Shown here: positions 8,423 through 17,862 of the stretch, one piece after another
Position numbering within the stretch: the first letter of the stretch is position 1
Layout of the letters: each line of letters starts with the position of its first letter
NCBI GenBank assembly: GCA_022768065.1
Contig: JALELS010000028.1
Coordinates: forward strand, 1-49,378
Source of the DNA: Ruminococcus sp.
Lineage (GTDB): Bacteria > Bacillota > Clostridia > Oscillospirales > Acutalibacteraceae
Direction of reading: 5' to 3'
DNA length: 49,378 bases
Program-made: the position numbers and the translations under genes
The notes under the pieces: model-generated
Told to the model about the DNA's origin: nothing
Seen by the model: the letters and a program-made list of their open reading frames with translations, nothing else
The model's database searches: none

Positions 8423-10333
8423 ATGCCGAAAATTAACCGATTACCAAAAAGTATATATGAACTGATTGCCGCCGGAGAGGTTGTTGAACGACCGGCTTCG
8501 GTTGTCAAAGAACTTGTTGAAAATTCAATCGATGCAGGCGCAAAAGACATTACGGTTGAAATACAAAACGGCGGAATTAAGTACATACGTATAACCGATA
8601 ACGGTAGCGGTATTTCACGCGAGGATGTACCGTTGGCTTTTACAAGTCATGCGACAAGTAAAATATCAAAGGAAGATGACCTTTTTTCAATAGGTACACT
8701 TGGTTTCAGAGGTGAAGCACTCGCCTCAATTTCGGCTGTTTCGCATACCGAAATGCTTACAAGAACAAATGGCAGCAATATAGGTACAAGAATGACCGTA
8801 TCGGGCGGTGAATTTTCAAAATGTGAGGATGCAGGTTGCCCGGTCGGTACAACTATAATTATAAGAGACCTTTTTTACAACACTCCCGCAAGAATGAAAT
8901 TTTTAAAGACAGATCGTTCAGAGGGAATGGCTGTTGCGGGAATTGTGGATAAAATAGCACTTTCACATCCCGAAATATCGTTTAGATTTATTAAAGACGG
9001 TAAGCAGCTTTTATGCACTTCCGGAAACGGCGAGCTGTATTCGGCGATATATTCGGTATACGGTAAAGAGTTTGCCGAAACGTTGATTCCCGCGTCATAT
9101 GATATAAACGGAATAACCGTTCGCGGCTATATATCCAAACCGTTTAATTCGCGCGGCTCAAATTCAATGCAGACTTTTTTTGTAAACAACAGATTTATAA
9201 AAAGCAGAACCGCGTGTGCCGCGCTCAACGAGGCATACAAAAATTCCGTTATGGTCGGGCGATATCCCGCTTGTGTTTTATTCATTACTACGCCTCCTCA
9301 GGCTGTTGATGTTAATGTGCATCCCGCAAAAACCGAGGTTCGCTTTTCAAATGAAAAAGCAATTTTTGACGTTATTTATTATGCGACAAAAAATGCATTG
9401 AGCGGTGATGATTCAAGACCGCAGGCGAGCTTTAAACGCAATGAATTGCTTGAACCTGCAAAATCAGAGCCCGTACAGGAAAGACTTATAATCGATGAGA
9501 CTCCGTCTATCGCTTCGAGCTCCGATATCGGTTATAATTCTTTCGCGGAGAAACACCCGAATGCTTATATTCCGAATAAACCGCAACAAGTTTTTTATGA
9601 CAGCGGAAAAACGAATTACAATATAAGCAATGATGACGACACAATAGATTTGTCGGTAAGAACCGCCGCGCCGACTAGGACAGTTATGCCGCCGATAAAC
9701 GAAAATAAAACGGAAATATCCGAAGAACCCGGAGTTAAAATTGTTGACGACAATGAAAAGGCTATGGATATACGTTATATCGGTGAAGCTTTTAAGACGT
9801 ATATATTTGCCGAATTTGACGGAAAGCTTATAATAATAGATAAGCATGCGGCTCATGAAAGAATGTTGTTTAACAAGCTGAAAAAGGAAAACGGAAAAAA
9901 CGGCAGCCAAATGCTTTTGTCTCCGATAAGCGTTACTTTGAGCAAGGAAGAGTATACTGCAATATTGGAGAATATAGACACCGTGAGAGAGAGCGGGTTT
10001 GAAATTGACGATTTCGGTGAGGGAACCGTGATTGTCAGGGCTTGTCCTTTAAATCTCGAAAAGGAAAACATTGTTTCTTTGATTACTGAAATAGCAGGAT
10101 ATTTGCTCAAAAATCAAAGAGATATTTTGCCCGAGAAACTCGATTGGATTTATCACTCAATCGCGTGCCGAGCCGCTATTAAAGCGGGCAACGATAACAG
10201 CGATTATGAGCTAATGCGTTTTGTAAAAAAGTTGCTTACCGACAATGATGTTCGTTATTGTCCTCACGGCAGACCTGTTATTGTTGAAATGACAAAATAT
10301 GAATTAGATAAGCAATTCGGGAGAATCCAGTAA
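8423..10333 (+). CDS. mutL: DNA mismatch repair protein MutL
   Basis: A 636-residue GHKL ATPase. The N-terminal motifs ELVENSIDAGA, ITDNGSGI and FRGEALASI are intact. After a low-complexity linker (residues ~340-440), the C-terminal dimerisation/endonuclease domain carries DKHAAHE and CPHGRP. These keep the metal ligands D, H, E, C and H known from B. subtilis MutL, although the usual DQHA reads DKHA and the second glutamate of the DQHA(X)2E(X)4E motif is Asn. It probably nicks the unmethylated strand, as expected for a species without MutH. Its stop overlaps the miaA start (TAATG). Confidence 0.97.
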   Translation: MPKINRLPKSIYELIAAGEVVERPASVVKELVENSIDAGAKDITVEIQNGGIKYIRITDNGSGISREDVPLAFTSHATSKISKEDDLFSIGTLGFRGEALASISAVSHTEMLTRTNGSNIGTRMTVSGGEFSKCEDAGCPVGTTIIIRDLFYNTPARMKFLKTDRSEGMAVAGIVDKIALSHPEISFRFIKDGKQLLCTSGNGELYSAIYSVYGKEFAETLIPASYDINGITVRGYISKPFNSRGSNSMQTFFVNNRFIKSRTACAALNEAYKNSVMVGRYPACVLFITTPPQAVDVNVHPAKTEVRFSNEKAIFDVIYYATKNALSGDDSRPQASFKRNELLEPAKSEPVQERLIIDETPSIASSSDIGYNSFAEKHPNAYIPNKPQQVFYDSGKTNYNISNDDDTIDLSVRTAAPTRTVMPPINENKTEISEEPGVKIVDDNEKAMDIRYIGEAFKTYIFAEFDGKLIIIDKHAAHERMLFNKLKKENGKNGSQMLLSPISVTLSKEEYTAILENIDTVRESGFEIDDFGEGTVIVRACPLNLEKENIVSLITEIAGYLLKNQRDILPEKLDWIYHSIACRAAIKAGNDNSDYELMRFVKKLLTDNDVRYCPHGRPVIVEMTKYELDKQFGRIQ

Positions 10334-11277
10334 TGGATAAAATTAAAATATTGGTAATTGTCGGTCCGACCGCTTCGGGAAAAACGGCGCTTTCGATATC
10401 CTGTGCCGAAAGGTTCGGCGGTGAAATTGTATCTGCGGACTCAATGCAAATATATGAGGGTTTGGATATAGCTACTGCGAAGCCGACCGCAGATGAAATG
10501 CACGGCATTAAGAATTATATGATAGGCTTTTTGCCTGCCGATAAAACATACAGCGTAGCAGATTATGTTTGTGACGCCGAAAAGTATATTAAAGATATTC
10601 ACGCACGTGGAAAATTACCTATAATCGTCGGAGGCACCGGACTTTACATTGACAGTCTTGTAAATAATATAAAATTTACACAGTCGCCTACCGACAATGA
10701 ATTACGTGCAAAATTACAAAAGGAATGTGAAGAAAAGGGGAGCGAAGCCATGCTTTCAAAGCTTCGAGCCATTGACCCGGAGTATGCTGCTACACTTCAC
10801 CCTAACAATGTTAAAAGAATAATCAGGGCTTTGGAGATTTATTATTCTACCGGAGAAAATATGAGCTCTGCATTGAAAAAATCAATATCGGAGCCATCTC
10901 AATATGAACCGATTTTTATCGGGATAAATTACAGAGACAGGGCAAAATTGTATGAGCGAATAGATAAGCGTGTCGATTTAATGCTTGACAGCGGACTTTT
11001 AAATGAGGCAGAGACATATTTGGGCAATATGGGAAATACGGCTGTTCAGGCGATAGGATATAAAGAGTTAAAGCCTTATTTTTCGGGTGAAGCCGAGCTT
11101 CCTCAATGTGTTGAAAATCTTAAACGTGCAACGCGCAATTACGCCAAACGGCAATTAACATGGTTTCGCAGAAATCAAAACATCAATTGGGTTTATCCCG
11201 ATGAGTATGATACAAGAGATAAAATGCTGAACAAGGTTTATGAAATTATAGAAAGGGCGGGTATTCTTGAACGATGA
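10333..11277 (+). CDS. miaA: tRNA dimethylallyltransferase MiaA
   Basis: A 314-residue enzyme that transfers dimethylallyl from DMAPP to A37 of tRNAs reading UNN codons, the step before MiaB. The P-loop GPTASGKT is at residues 11-18, followed by SADSMQIYEGLDIATAKPT, the DMAPP- and tRNA-binding segment, and GGTGLYIDSL. Residues near 270 (KRATRNYAKRQLTWFRRN) form the conserved basic C-terminal helix. Its ATG shares one base with the mutL stop, which suggests translational coupling. Confidence 0.98.
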   Translation: MDKIKILVIVGPTASGKTALSISCAERFGGEIVSADSMQIYEGLDIATAKPTADEMHGIKNYMIGFLPADKTYSVADYVCDAEKYIKDIHARGKLPIIVGGTGLYIDSLVNNIKFTQSPTDNELRAKLQKECEEKGSEAMLSKLRAIDPEYAATLHPNNVKRIIRALEIYYSTGENMSSALKKSISEPSQYEPIFIGINYRDRAKLYERIDKRVDLMLDSGLLNEAETYLGNMGNTAVQAIGYKELKPYFSGEAELPQCVENLKRATRNYAKRQLTWFRRNQNINWVYPDEYDTRDKMLNKVYEIIERAGILER

Positions 11278-12526
11278 AAAAGTCGTAAAGTTTGACGGAC
11301 GAAAAAAGAAGAAAAAATATCTCCCGTTTTTATATGTTGCATTTGCTTTGATTATTATCGGCGTATTCATGTATCAGGTGTATAAAATCAATTACAGCCC
11401 TGTGAAAACCGAGATAGCTCTTGAAAAAACCGTGTCAAATTCCGTGTCTACTTCGGCATTTGTTGTGCGCGACGAAACACCTATAAAAGCGAATGTTACA
11501 GGAACTTTGGTTCCGCTTGTCGAAGACGGTAAGCGTGTGGCAAACGGTGACGATGTTGCCGTTGTGTTCGATTCCGAAAACGCGGCGAGAAATTATAATG
11601 AACTGAAAAAAGTAAAAGAGGATATTGCGTATTACTCATCGCTTCAAAACAAAGTCGGCGTTCAGACAAATGATGTTGAAACGCTTGATAACAGGATTTA
11701 TTCCGCTTGTGACGATTTGGTTTCAGCGATAAATACCGGAGAAGTTGATAATTATTCGGAAAAGGAAAGCACACTGAGAGACGCCATTACGTCACGTCAA
11801 TTATCAACAGGAACAGTTATAGATCCGTCGCAAAAATTAAATGAATTAAATTCAAAATTAAGCGAGCTTCAAAAGAACGAGGGCGGTTATACAAAGATAC
11901 AGGCAAACAACCCCGGATATTATATAAGCACCGTTGACGGATACGAAAACGCCGTATCATATACCGGAATTTTAAATCTTACTACCGACAAAATAGATGC
12001 ACTTCTTGACGGCAGTACATTGCCGAATACCGACAATTCAAGTTATATGGGTAAACTTGTTGACGCTTTTAACTGGTATATCCTCTGCGTTATAGATTAT
12101 AAGGATGCCGCATCTTTAAAGGTCGGCGGAAAGATAACCGTTGAATTTACGGGAACGACTGCCGAACCGCTGTCGGCAGAGGTTGTTAAAATCAATGATG
12201 CCGCCGACGGAAGAACTTCAATTATCCTTAAATGCAATCTTATGAATAAAAAATACGCTGTTTTGCGTAAAAATCCCGTTAAGCTTATTTTTAATACATA
12301 TACGGGGTATCAGGTAAACAATAAGGCGGTCCGCGAAGTAGATGGGCAAAAAGGCGTTTATGTTTTAAACGGCAACATAGTAAAATTTAAAAAGATAAAT
12401 ATTGTGTACTTCGATTCCGAGTATTCAATTTGCTCCGTTCCCGACGGTGAGAGCGGATATTTAAAACAATATGATGAAATTATAGTAGAAGGGACTGATC
12501 TTTATGACGGAAAAATCCTTAATTGA
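11267..12526 (+). CDS. HlyD/membrane-fusion-like protein
   Basis: A 419-residue protein with a basic N-terminus, one membrane segment (about residues 18-36, LPFLYVAFALIIIGVFMYQVY), then a split biotinyl-lipoyl-like domain (TSAFVVRDETPIKANVTGTL), a coiled-coil hairpin region and a C-terminal beta-barrel. This is the plan of HlyD-type adaptors. No ABC transporter or outer-membrane partner is nearby, and homologues in Clostridia commonly precede yggS-sepF, so a role near the division site is possible but unproven. The start TTG overlaps miaA by 11 bases and follows a G-rich ribosome site; the next gene starts within its 3' end. Confidence 0.7.
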   Translation: MNDEKVVKFDGRKKKKKYLPFLYVAFALIIIGVFMYQVYKINYSPVKTEIALEKTVSNSVSTSAFVVRDETPIKANVTGTLVPLVEDGKRVANGDDVAVVFDSENAARNYNELKKVKEDIAYYSSLQNKVGVQTNDVETLDNRIYSACDDLVSAINTGEVDNYSEKESTLRDAITSRQLSTGTVIDPSQKLNELNSKLSELQKNEGGYTKIQANNPGYYISTVDGYENAVSYTGILNLTTDKIDALLDGSTLPNTDNSSYMGKLVDAFNWYILCVIDYKDAASLKVGGKITVEFTGTTAEPLSAEVVKINDAADGRTSIILKCNLMNKKYAVLRKNPVKLIFNTYTGYQVNNKAVREVDGQKGVYVLNGNIVKFKKINIVYFDSEYSICSVPDGESGYLKQYDEIIVEGTDLYDGKILN

Positions 12527-13229
12527 CGCGAAATTTTCCGACATCGAATACAATCTTAAAGCAATACGTGAGGATATAGCCGAGGCGGCGATAAAGAGCG
12601 GCAGGCGTCCTGAGGATATTGATTTTATGGCGGTAACAAAAACCGTTGATGAGATGTATATAAATCATGCTCTCGACTGCGGAATTACTCTCATTGGTGA
12701 AAATAAGGTACAAGAGATGCTTCGCAAAAAGCCCAATCTCAAGTTGGACGGAGTCAGAAAGAATCTTATCGGACATCTGCAAACAAACAAGGCGACCCAA
12801 ATAGTAGGGGAAGTTGATATGATTGAGTCTGTTGACTCGGTTAAGATTGCCAAGGAAATCGGTAAACAGTCCGTCAAAAAAGGCTTGGTTACCGATGTTT
12901 TGCTTGAAGTCAATATCGGTCGTGAAGAGAGCAAAACGGGAATAATGCCCGAAGAGCTTGACAGTGTACTTTATGAAACAGCAGAAATTAACGGTATTCA
13001 TATATGCGGTCTTATGACAATACCGCCGATTTGTGAAGAAAATACTGAACTTTGTAAATTTTTTGAGAATATATACAATATGTATGTTGACATTAAGAGC
13101 AAAAAAATAGATAATGTATGTATGGATGTGCTTTCAATGGGTATGTCGGGCGATTACAAAACGGCAATCCTTGAAGGTTCAAATCACGTAAGAATCGGTT
13201 CAAAGATATTCGGACCGAGAATATATTAA
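12504..13229 (+). CDS. YggS/PLPBP family pyridoxal phosphate homeostasis protein
   Basis: A 241-residue PLP-binding protein of the YggS/YlmE family, which buffers pyridoxal phosphate and affects amino-acid balance without a known catalytic activity. MAVTKTVD near residue 35 contains the PLP lysine; GENKVQEM, HLQTNKA, VNIGREESKTG and LSMGMSGDYKTAI match family motifs, the last being the phosphate-binding region. It overlaps the HlyD-like gene by 23 bases and precedes sepF, as ylmE does in Bacillus. Confidence 0.95.
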   Translation: MTEKSLIDAKFSDIEYNLKAIREDIAEAAIKSGRRPEDIDFMAVTKTVDEMYINHALDCGITLIGENKVQEMLRKKPNLKLDGVRKNLIGHLQTNKATQIVGEVDMIESVDSVKIAKEIGKQSVKKGLVTDVLLEVNIGREESKTGIMPEELDSVLYETAEINGIHICGLMTIPPICEENTELCKFFENIYNMYVDIKSKKIDNVCMDVLSMGMSGDYKTAILEGSNHVRIGSKIFGPRIY

Positions 13230-13244
13230 GCGGAGGACTGAAAA

Positions 13245-13721
13245 ATGAGTTTTTTAGACAAAGTCAAAAATATGGTCAATGTATCTGAAGAGGATTATTA
13301 TGATGATCTGGACTCCGGCGATTACTCATCAAAAGACAGAGACGAGGATGACGATGTTCCCGCACCGCGTTCGTCACGTTCTTTTTCAAGAGACAGAGAT
13401 AGAGACAGAAACGATCCTAATAAAGTCGTAAATATCAATACAACGGCTCAGCTGCAGGTAGTTCTCGCAAAGCCCGAGAGCTTTGAAGAGGCAAAGGCTG
13501 TTGCGGATAATCTTAACGAAAAGAGAACGGTAGTTTTAAATCTTGAATCCGCAAACAGAGATGTCGCAAGACGCCTTGTGGATTTCTTGAGCGGCGTGGC
13601 ATATGCCAACGGCGGTCAGTTTAAACGCGTTGCAAACAGTACGTTTATAATAACACCGTACAATGTCGATGTTATGGGTGATCTCTTAGACGAACTCGAG
13701 AACAACGGTATGTTTTTTTAA
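13245..13721 (+). CDS. sepF: Cell division protein SepF
   Basis: A 158-residue division protein. The N-terminal MSFLDKVKNMV helix is the amphipathic membrane anchor of SepF, followed by an acidic/basic disordered linker (to about residue 65, with a run of RDRDRD) and the conserved SepF domain (NINTTAQLQVVLAKPESFEEA, DFLSGVAYANGG, STFIITPYNVDV). It tethers FtsZ filaments to the membrane. GGAGG precedes the ATG. The ylmG and ylmH genes usually found between sepF and divIVA are missing. Confidence 0.97.
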   Translation: MSFLDKVKNMVNVSEEDYYDDLDSGDYSSKDRDEDDDVPAPRSSRSFSRDRDRDRNDPNKVVNINTTAQLQVVLAKPESFEEAKAVADNLNEKRTVVLNLESANRDVARRLVDFLSGVAYANGGQFKRVANSTFIITPYNVDVMGDLLDELENNGMFF

Positions 13722-13756
13722 TCTGAATCCAAATAAATTTAATAAGGGGTAAAACT

Positions 13757-14743
13757 ATGCTCAATCCTGATAAAATCAAAGAAAAAGAATTTCAAACTAC
13801 AGGTCGAGGTTCGTACAGAGCCGACGATGTTGACAGCTTTTTGGCCGAAGTAAGTTCTTCATATGAACAGATGTTTAAAGAGAACGGCGAGCTTGTTAAG
13901 AAAATAAGCCTTCTTGCCAACAAAGTGGAAGAATATAAAAAGGATGAGAATTCATTAAAAGAAGCTCTTTTGGCTGCACAAAAGCTTGCCGATAAGATTG
14001 TTGCCGACGCAAAAGAAAAGATTAAAAACGATCTTGCCGACGCGCAGGATAAAGTTGACGGTATGCTTTCCTCGGCAAAGGGCGAGGCTGCCGATATTGT
14101 AGCTAAGGCTAAAAATGAAGCCGACGGAACAATTCTTCAGGCTAAAAAACAGGCTGATGAAATTCTTGGCACGGTTAACAGAAAAGTAACTCAGGAGAGC
14201 CTTGCGTTTGATATGCTGCAGAAGGAGTCCTCGGACTTCAGATCCAAGCTTATCTCAATGTACAAGGAGCACTTGAACCTTATAAACGAGCTTCCTGCAT
14301 TGGCTGAAGAAAAGCTTGCAGAAATTGAAAAGAAAGAAGCCGCTCTTGCTCCTAAAGAGGAAGAAAAAGCAGAAGAAACCGAGCCGGAGCAGGAAAAAGC
14401 GGAAGAGCCGCAGGAGCCGGCAGAGAACGAAGAGCCCGCGGCAGCTCAGGAAGATAATGATGAAAAAGAAGATGACGATTCGGGATTAGAGCGTTTTTCT
14501 CTTTCGGATATAGGTCCTGCCGATGAATATGACGACATTTCTTCCGATTCGCATCCCGACGATGATTCCGATTCAGGTTTTTCGCTGAATGTTTCGGATG
14601 TGGATCTTGACGATGAAGACGGCTCGGCAGATGATAATAATTCTGCCTCCGAGGACGATTCGTCAGACAGCGATAAAGCTGATGATGAAGACGACGAGGA
14701 TGACGAACCGGTGTCGTTCAAGAGCTTCTTTAAAAAGAAATAA
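13757..14743 (+). CDS. divIVA: DivIVA-family protein with a long acidic tail
   Basis: A 328-residue DivIVA homologue. The N-terminal membrane-binding domain (MLNPDKIKEKEFQTTGRGSYR and VDSFLAEV) targets curved membrane at poles and septa, and coiled coil follows to about residue 195. The last ~130 residues are almost wholly Glu, Asp, Ser, Ala and Pro, ending FKSFFKKK. Bacillus DivIVA is about 164 residues, so the acidic tail doubles the length and probably serves as a flexible partner-binding or spacing region. It lies directly behind sepF and ahead of lspA. Confidence 0.92.
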   Translation: MLNPDKIKEKEFQTTGRGSYRADDVDSFLAEVSSSYEQMFKENGELVKKISLLANKVEEYKKDENSLKEALLAAQKLADKIVADAKEKIKNDLADAQDKVDGMLSSAKGEAADIVAKAKNEADGTILQAKKQADEILGTVNRKVTQESLAFDMLQKESSDFRSKLISMYKEHLNLINELPALAEEKLAEIEKKEAALAPKEEEKAEETEPEQEKAEEPQEPAENEEPAAAQEDNDEKEDDDSGLERFSLSDIGPADEYDDISSDSHPDDDSDSGFSLNVSDVDLDDEDGSADDNNSASEDDSSDSDKADDEDDEDDEPVSFKSFFKKK

Positions 14744-14766
14744 GAATAAATAGTTGAGGTGAACTG

Positions 14767-15258
14767 ATGATTCAATTTCTCACCGTAATCGTAATTGCTG
14801 TTTTGGTGGTAATTGATCAGTTGATAAAGCTCGCTGTATTAAAATACTTAGAACCGATTGGCAGCTTAACGGTCATTCCGAAAGTGATTCAGCTTTCTTA
14901 TCTTGAAAATACCGGAGCCGCTTTCGGTTCTTTTGGTAAATATACTGCCGTTTTATCCGTATTTACTGCTGTTATATTGGCAGTGCTCATAATTTTCTTG
15001 CTTTCCAAAAAGCTTAAATTCGGAGTTGCGTATTCGGCGATTACTTTAATAGTTTCCGGAGGGCTCGGCAACCTTATAGACAGAATTTTCAGAGGGTATG
15101 TTATTGATTATATCGAGCCTCTGTTTGTGAATTTTGCGGTTTTTAATTTTGCTGATATTCTTGTTACTGTCGGTGCCGCAATTCTTATAGTTTATTTGAT
15201 ATACGACACTGCCAAGACATCAAAAAGCGATTCTTCAAAGGGTAAAAAAGATGAGTAG
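14767..15258 (+). CDS. lspA: Lipoprotein signal peptidase LspA
   Basis: A 163-residue integral membrane aspartyl protease (signal peptidase II) that removes the signal peptide of diacylglyceryl-modified prolipoproteins. Four membrane segments are visible. Conserved blocks are DQLIKL, NTGAAFG, GGLGNLIDRIFRG (first catalytic Asp) and FNFADILVTVG (second catalytic Asp). TTGAGGTGA precedes the ATG. Its stop overlaps the start of the pseudouridine synthase gene by 8 bases, the usual lspA-rluD pairing. Confidence 0.97.
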   Translation: MIQFLTVIVIAVLVVIDQLIKLAVLKYLEPIGSLTVIPKVIQLSYLENTGAAFGSFGKYTAVLSVFTAVILAVLIIFLLSKKLKFGVAYSAITLIVSGGLGNLIDRIFRGYVIDYIEPLFVNFAVFNFADILVTVGAAILIVYLIYDTAKTSKSDSSKGKKDE

Positions 15259-16177
15259 TATCAATATTTTTGCCGACAGGGAATTTGACGGTGTACGTAT
15301 TGATAAATACTTATCCGTGGTGTTTCCCGATTTGTCGCGATCTTTTATTCAAAAGGCCATTGACTGCGGCAATGTAAGTGTAAACGGAAAGGCCGTAACC
15401 AAGAATTATAAGCTTAAAACCGATGACAGAATCGAATATATTCCGTTAGAGCCAGTTAAATTAGAAGTTAAAGCCCAAAATATTCCTCTTGATATCGTAT
15501 ATGAAGATGATGATTTGCTTGTGGTAAACAAGCCGAAAGGTATGGTTGTGCATCCGGCACCCGGTAATTATGAGAATACGCTCGTTAATGCCTTGTTATA
15601 TCATTGCAAAGACAGCCTTTCGGGAATTAACGGTGTTTTAAGGCCGGGTATTGTTCATAGAATCGATAAGGATACGAGCGGACTGCTTATAGTTGCAAAA
15701 AATGATTTTTCTCACAGGGCTTTGGCAGAGCAAATAAAAGTGCACAGTTTTACACGCGAGTATCGCGCCGTTATAATAGGTCATTTGAAAGAATCGTCGG
15801 GTAAAGTAGTAGCTCCGATTGGCAGAAATCCGAAAGACCGCAAAAAAATGGCGGTAACTGATAAAAATTCAAAAAATGCTGTCACTAATTATGAGATTTT
15901 GCGTGAATATAAAGGGTATTCTTTATTAAAACTAAGACTTGAAACGGGAAGAACACATCAAATTCGTGTTCATATGGCATATTTGGGGCATCCTATAGCC
16001 GGAGATTGTGTTTACGGAACTCCGAGAACAAGGGAAGAGATTGCTCTTAACGGGCAATGCCTGCACGCCGGGCTTATCGGTTTTATTCATCCGCGTACTC
16101 AAGAATATGTTGAGTTTTCATCTGATTTGCCGGGTTACTTTAAAAAGTTTATAGGGGGCTTGACTGTTGACGAGTGA
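15251..16177 (+). CDS. rluD: RluA/RluD family pseudouridine synthase
   Basis: A 308-residue pseudouridine synthase. An S4 RNA-binding domain (residues ~12-70, RIDKYLSVVFPDLSRSFIQK) precedes the catalytic domain with RPGIVHRIDKDTSGLL, whose Asp attacks the uridine, and GRTHQIRVHMAYLGHPI. The length and the S4 domain fit RluD/YlyB, acting on 23S rRNA, though family members also modify tRNA. It overlaps both neighbours (lspA by 8 bases, the HAD gene by 11), so translational coupling is likely. Confidence 0.93.
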   Translation: MSSINIFADREFDGVRIDKYLSVVFPDLSRSFIQKAIDCGNVSVNGKAVTKNYKLKTDDRIEYIPLEPVKLEVKAQNIPLDIVYEDDDLLVVNKPKGMVVHPAPGNYENTLVNALLYHCKDSLSGINGVLRPGIVHRIDKDTSGLLIVAKNDFSHRALAEQIKVHSFTREYRAVIIGHLKESSGKVVAPIGRNPKDRKKMAVTDKNSKNAVTNYEILREYKGYSLLKLRLETGRTHQIRVHMAYLGHPIAGDCVYGTPRTREEIALNGQCLHAGLIGFIHPRTQEYVEFSSDLPGYFKKFIGGLTVDE

Positions 16178-17012
16178 AACTAAAACCGATTTTTCCGACT
16201 GGCTTGTAGCTTCGGATATTGACGGAACCCTCAATAACAAAATCAGAAAACTCCCGCAGCGTAATTATGATGCAATCAAAGAGTTTGTAGTAAATAAAAA
16301 AGGACATTTCACTTTGGCGTCCGGAAGAAATGTTGCAACAATGCGAGGCCCTTTTATGGGGTTGCCTATTTCTTCGACTCCGGCGGTTATACTAAACGGT
16401 GCGGGAGTTTATGACTATGAGCATGAAAAAATGCTTTGGTTTCAGGCGATAAATCCCGCAGGTTTTGAAATAGTTAAGGCTGTTATGAAAAAATTTCCGT
16501 CGGTGGAAGTTGAAATATTAACTAAGGACAAAGCATATGCTGTTAATGCACATATCTTTGCAAATGTAATGCTGCATGCTGACAGATTGTTGCCGCATAA
16601 AAGATTTTCAAAGATAGAGCAAGTTCCGCCCGATGAGTGGGGCAAGGTTATATTTCTGGGACTTCCGACGATAATCGGCTCGGTAAAAAAATATCTGCTT
16701 TCAATTGAAAATCCTCAGGTCAATTTTATGGCGTCGAGCATATCTTCATTTGAAATGCTTGATAAAGGTATACATAAGGGCGTAGGAGTTAAAAAAATTG
16801 CCGAAATATACGGAATTCAGCACAAGCATACTGCAGCCATAGGTGATTATTTCAACGACTACGAAATGCTTAAAAGCATATATTTATCGGCTTGCTGCGG
16901 GCAAGCACCAAAGGCTATACATGACATAGTGAAATTTGAAGCTTGTCATTGTAATAACGGCGCTGTCGCCGACTTGCTAAATTACATAATGTATGATTAT
17001 AAGGAGGACTAA
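16167..17012 (+). CDS. HAD-superfamily Cof-type hydrolase
   Basis: A 281-residue phosphatase of the Cof/IIB subclass. Motif I is ASDIDGTLN with the nucleophile and acid/base aspartates, motif II is the TLASGR region, the type-IIB cap lies in the middle and motif IV is GDYFNDYEML. These enzymes dephosphorylate sugar phosphates, nucleotides or flavin precursors; the substrate is not predictable here. The start is TTG with an AGGGGG ribosome site at about 8 bases. It sits just before the transketolase pair. Confidence 0.9.
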   Translation: MTSETKTDFSDWLVASDIDGTLNNKIRKLPQRNYDAIKEFVVNKKGHFTLASGRNVATMRGPFMGLPISSTPAVILNGAGVYDYEHEKMLWFQAINPAGFEIVKAVMKKFPSVEVEILTKDKAYAVNAHIFANVMLHADRLLPHKRFSKIEQVPPDEWGKVIFLGLPTIIGSVKKYLLSIENPQVNFMASSISSFEMLDKGIHKGVGVKKIAEIYGIQHKHTAAIGDYFNDYEMLKSIYLSACCGQAPKAIHDIVKFEACHCNNGAVADLLNYIMYDYKED

Positions 17013-17016
17013 TGTT

Positions 17017-17859
17017 ATGGACGAAAACTTAAAAAAGCAGTTAAAGATTTTTGCCTGTAAAGCTCGTATAGGTGCCATAGAGGGCATTTATTGTGCTAAG
17101 GCAGGGCACCCGGGCGGCTCTCTTTCGATATGTGATCTGCTTTCATATCTTTATAATGTAGAAATGAATGTTGATCCGAAAAATCCGCATGACCCCAAAA
17201 GAGACAGACTTGTCTTGTCAAAAGGCCATGCAGCTCCGGCTCTTTATGCCACACTTGCACTTAAAGGTTATTTCCCGGTAGAGGACCTCAAAACCCTTCG
17301 TAAGTCTGATTCATATTTACAGGGTCACCCCAATATGAATAAGGTTCCCGGTATTGATATGAGTACAGGCTCTCTCGGTCAGGGTATATCCTGCGCCGTT
17401 GGTATGGCTCTCGGCGGAAAAATCGACAAAGAGGATTACAGAGTATACACAATTCTCGGTGACGGAGAAATTGAGGAAGGTCAGGTTTGGGAGGCAGCTA
17501 TGTTTGCCGGCAACCACCATCTTGATAATCTTACCGCGTTTGTTGACTACAACGGACTTCAGATTGACGGTTCCATAGAAGAGGTTAACTCAGCTTATCC
17601 GATAGCCGAAAAGTTTGCCGCTTTCAAGTGGAATACCATTGAAATAGACGGTCACGATTTCGATGCTATAAAAAAGGCTGTTGACGATGCTAAAGCTTGC
17701 AAGGGAATGCCTACTGCCGTTATTATGAAAACTGTCAAAGGCAAAGGTGTTTCGTATATGGAAAATGCCGTTAATTGGCACGGAGCAGCTCCTAACGAAG
17801 AACTGTATAATAAAGCAATGGATGAGCTTAAATCCGCTTTGGTAGAATTGGAGGCATAA
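17017..17859 (+). CDS. Transketolase, N-terminal (thiamine diphosphate-binding) subunit
   Basis: A 280-residue protein covering the first half of transketolase. GHPGGSLS and SKGHAAPALYA line the active site, and GDGEIEEGQVWEAAMF plus the following Asn-Gly form the ThDP/Mg site. It interconverts pentose, tetrose and triose phosphates with the subunit encoded next. The ATG at 17017 is chosen because AAGGAGG (17001-17007) lies 9 bases upstream; an earlier in-frame start would place that site inside the gene. Split transketolases are common in Clostridia, so this is not a broken gene. Confidence 0.95.
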   Translation: MDENLKKQLKIFACKARIGAIEGIYCAKAGHPGGSLSICDLLSYLYNVEMNVDPKNPHDPKRDRLVLSKGHAAPALYATLALKGYFPVEDLKTLRKSDSYLQGHPNMNKVPGIDMSTGSLGQGISCAVGMALGGKIDKEDYRVYTILGDGEIEEGQVWEAAMFAGNHHLDNLTAFVDYNGLQIDGSIEEVNSAYPIAEKFAAFKWNTIEIDGHDFDAIKKAVDDAKACKGMPTAVIMKTVKGKGVSYMENAVNWHGAAPNEELYNKAMDELKSALVELEA

Positions 17860-17862
17860 ACT

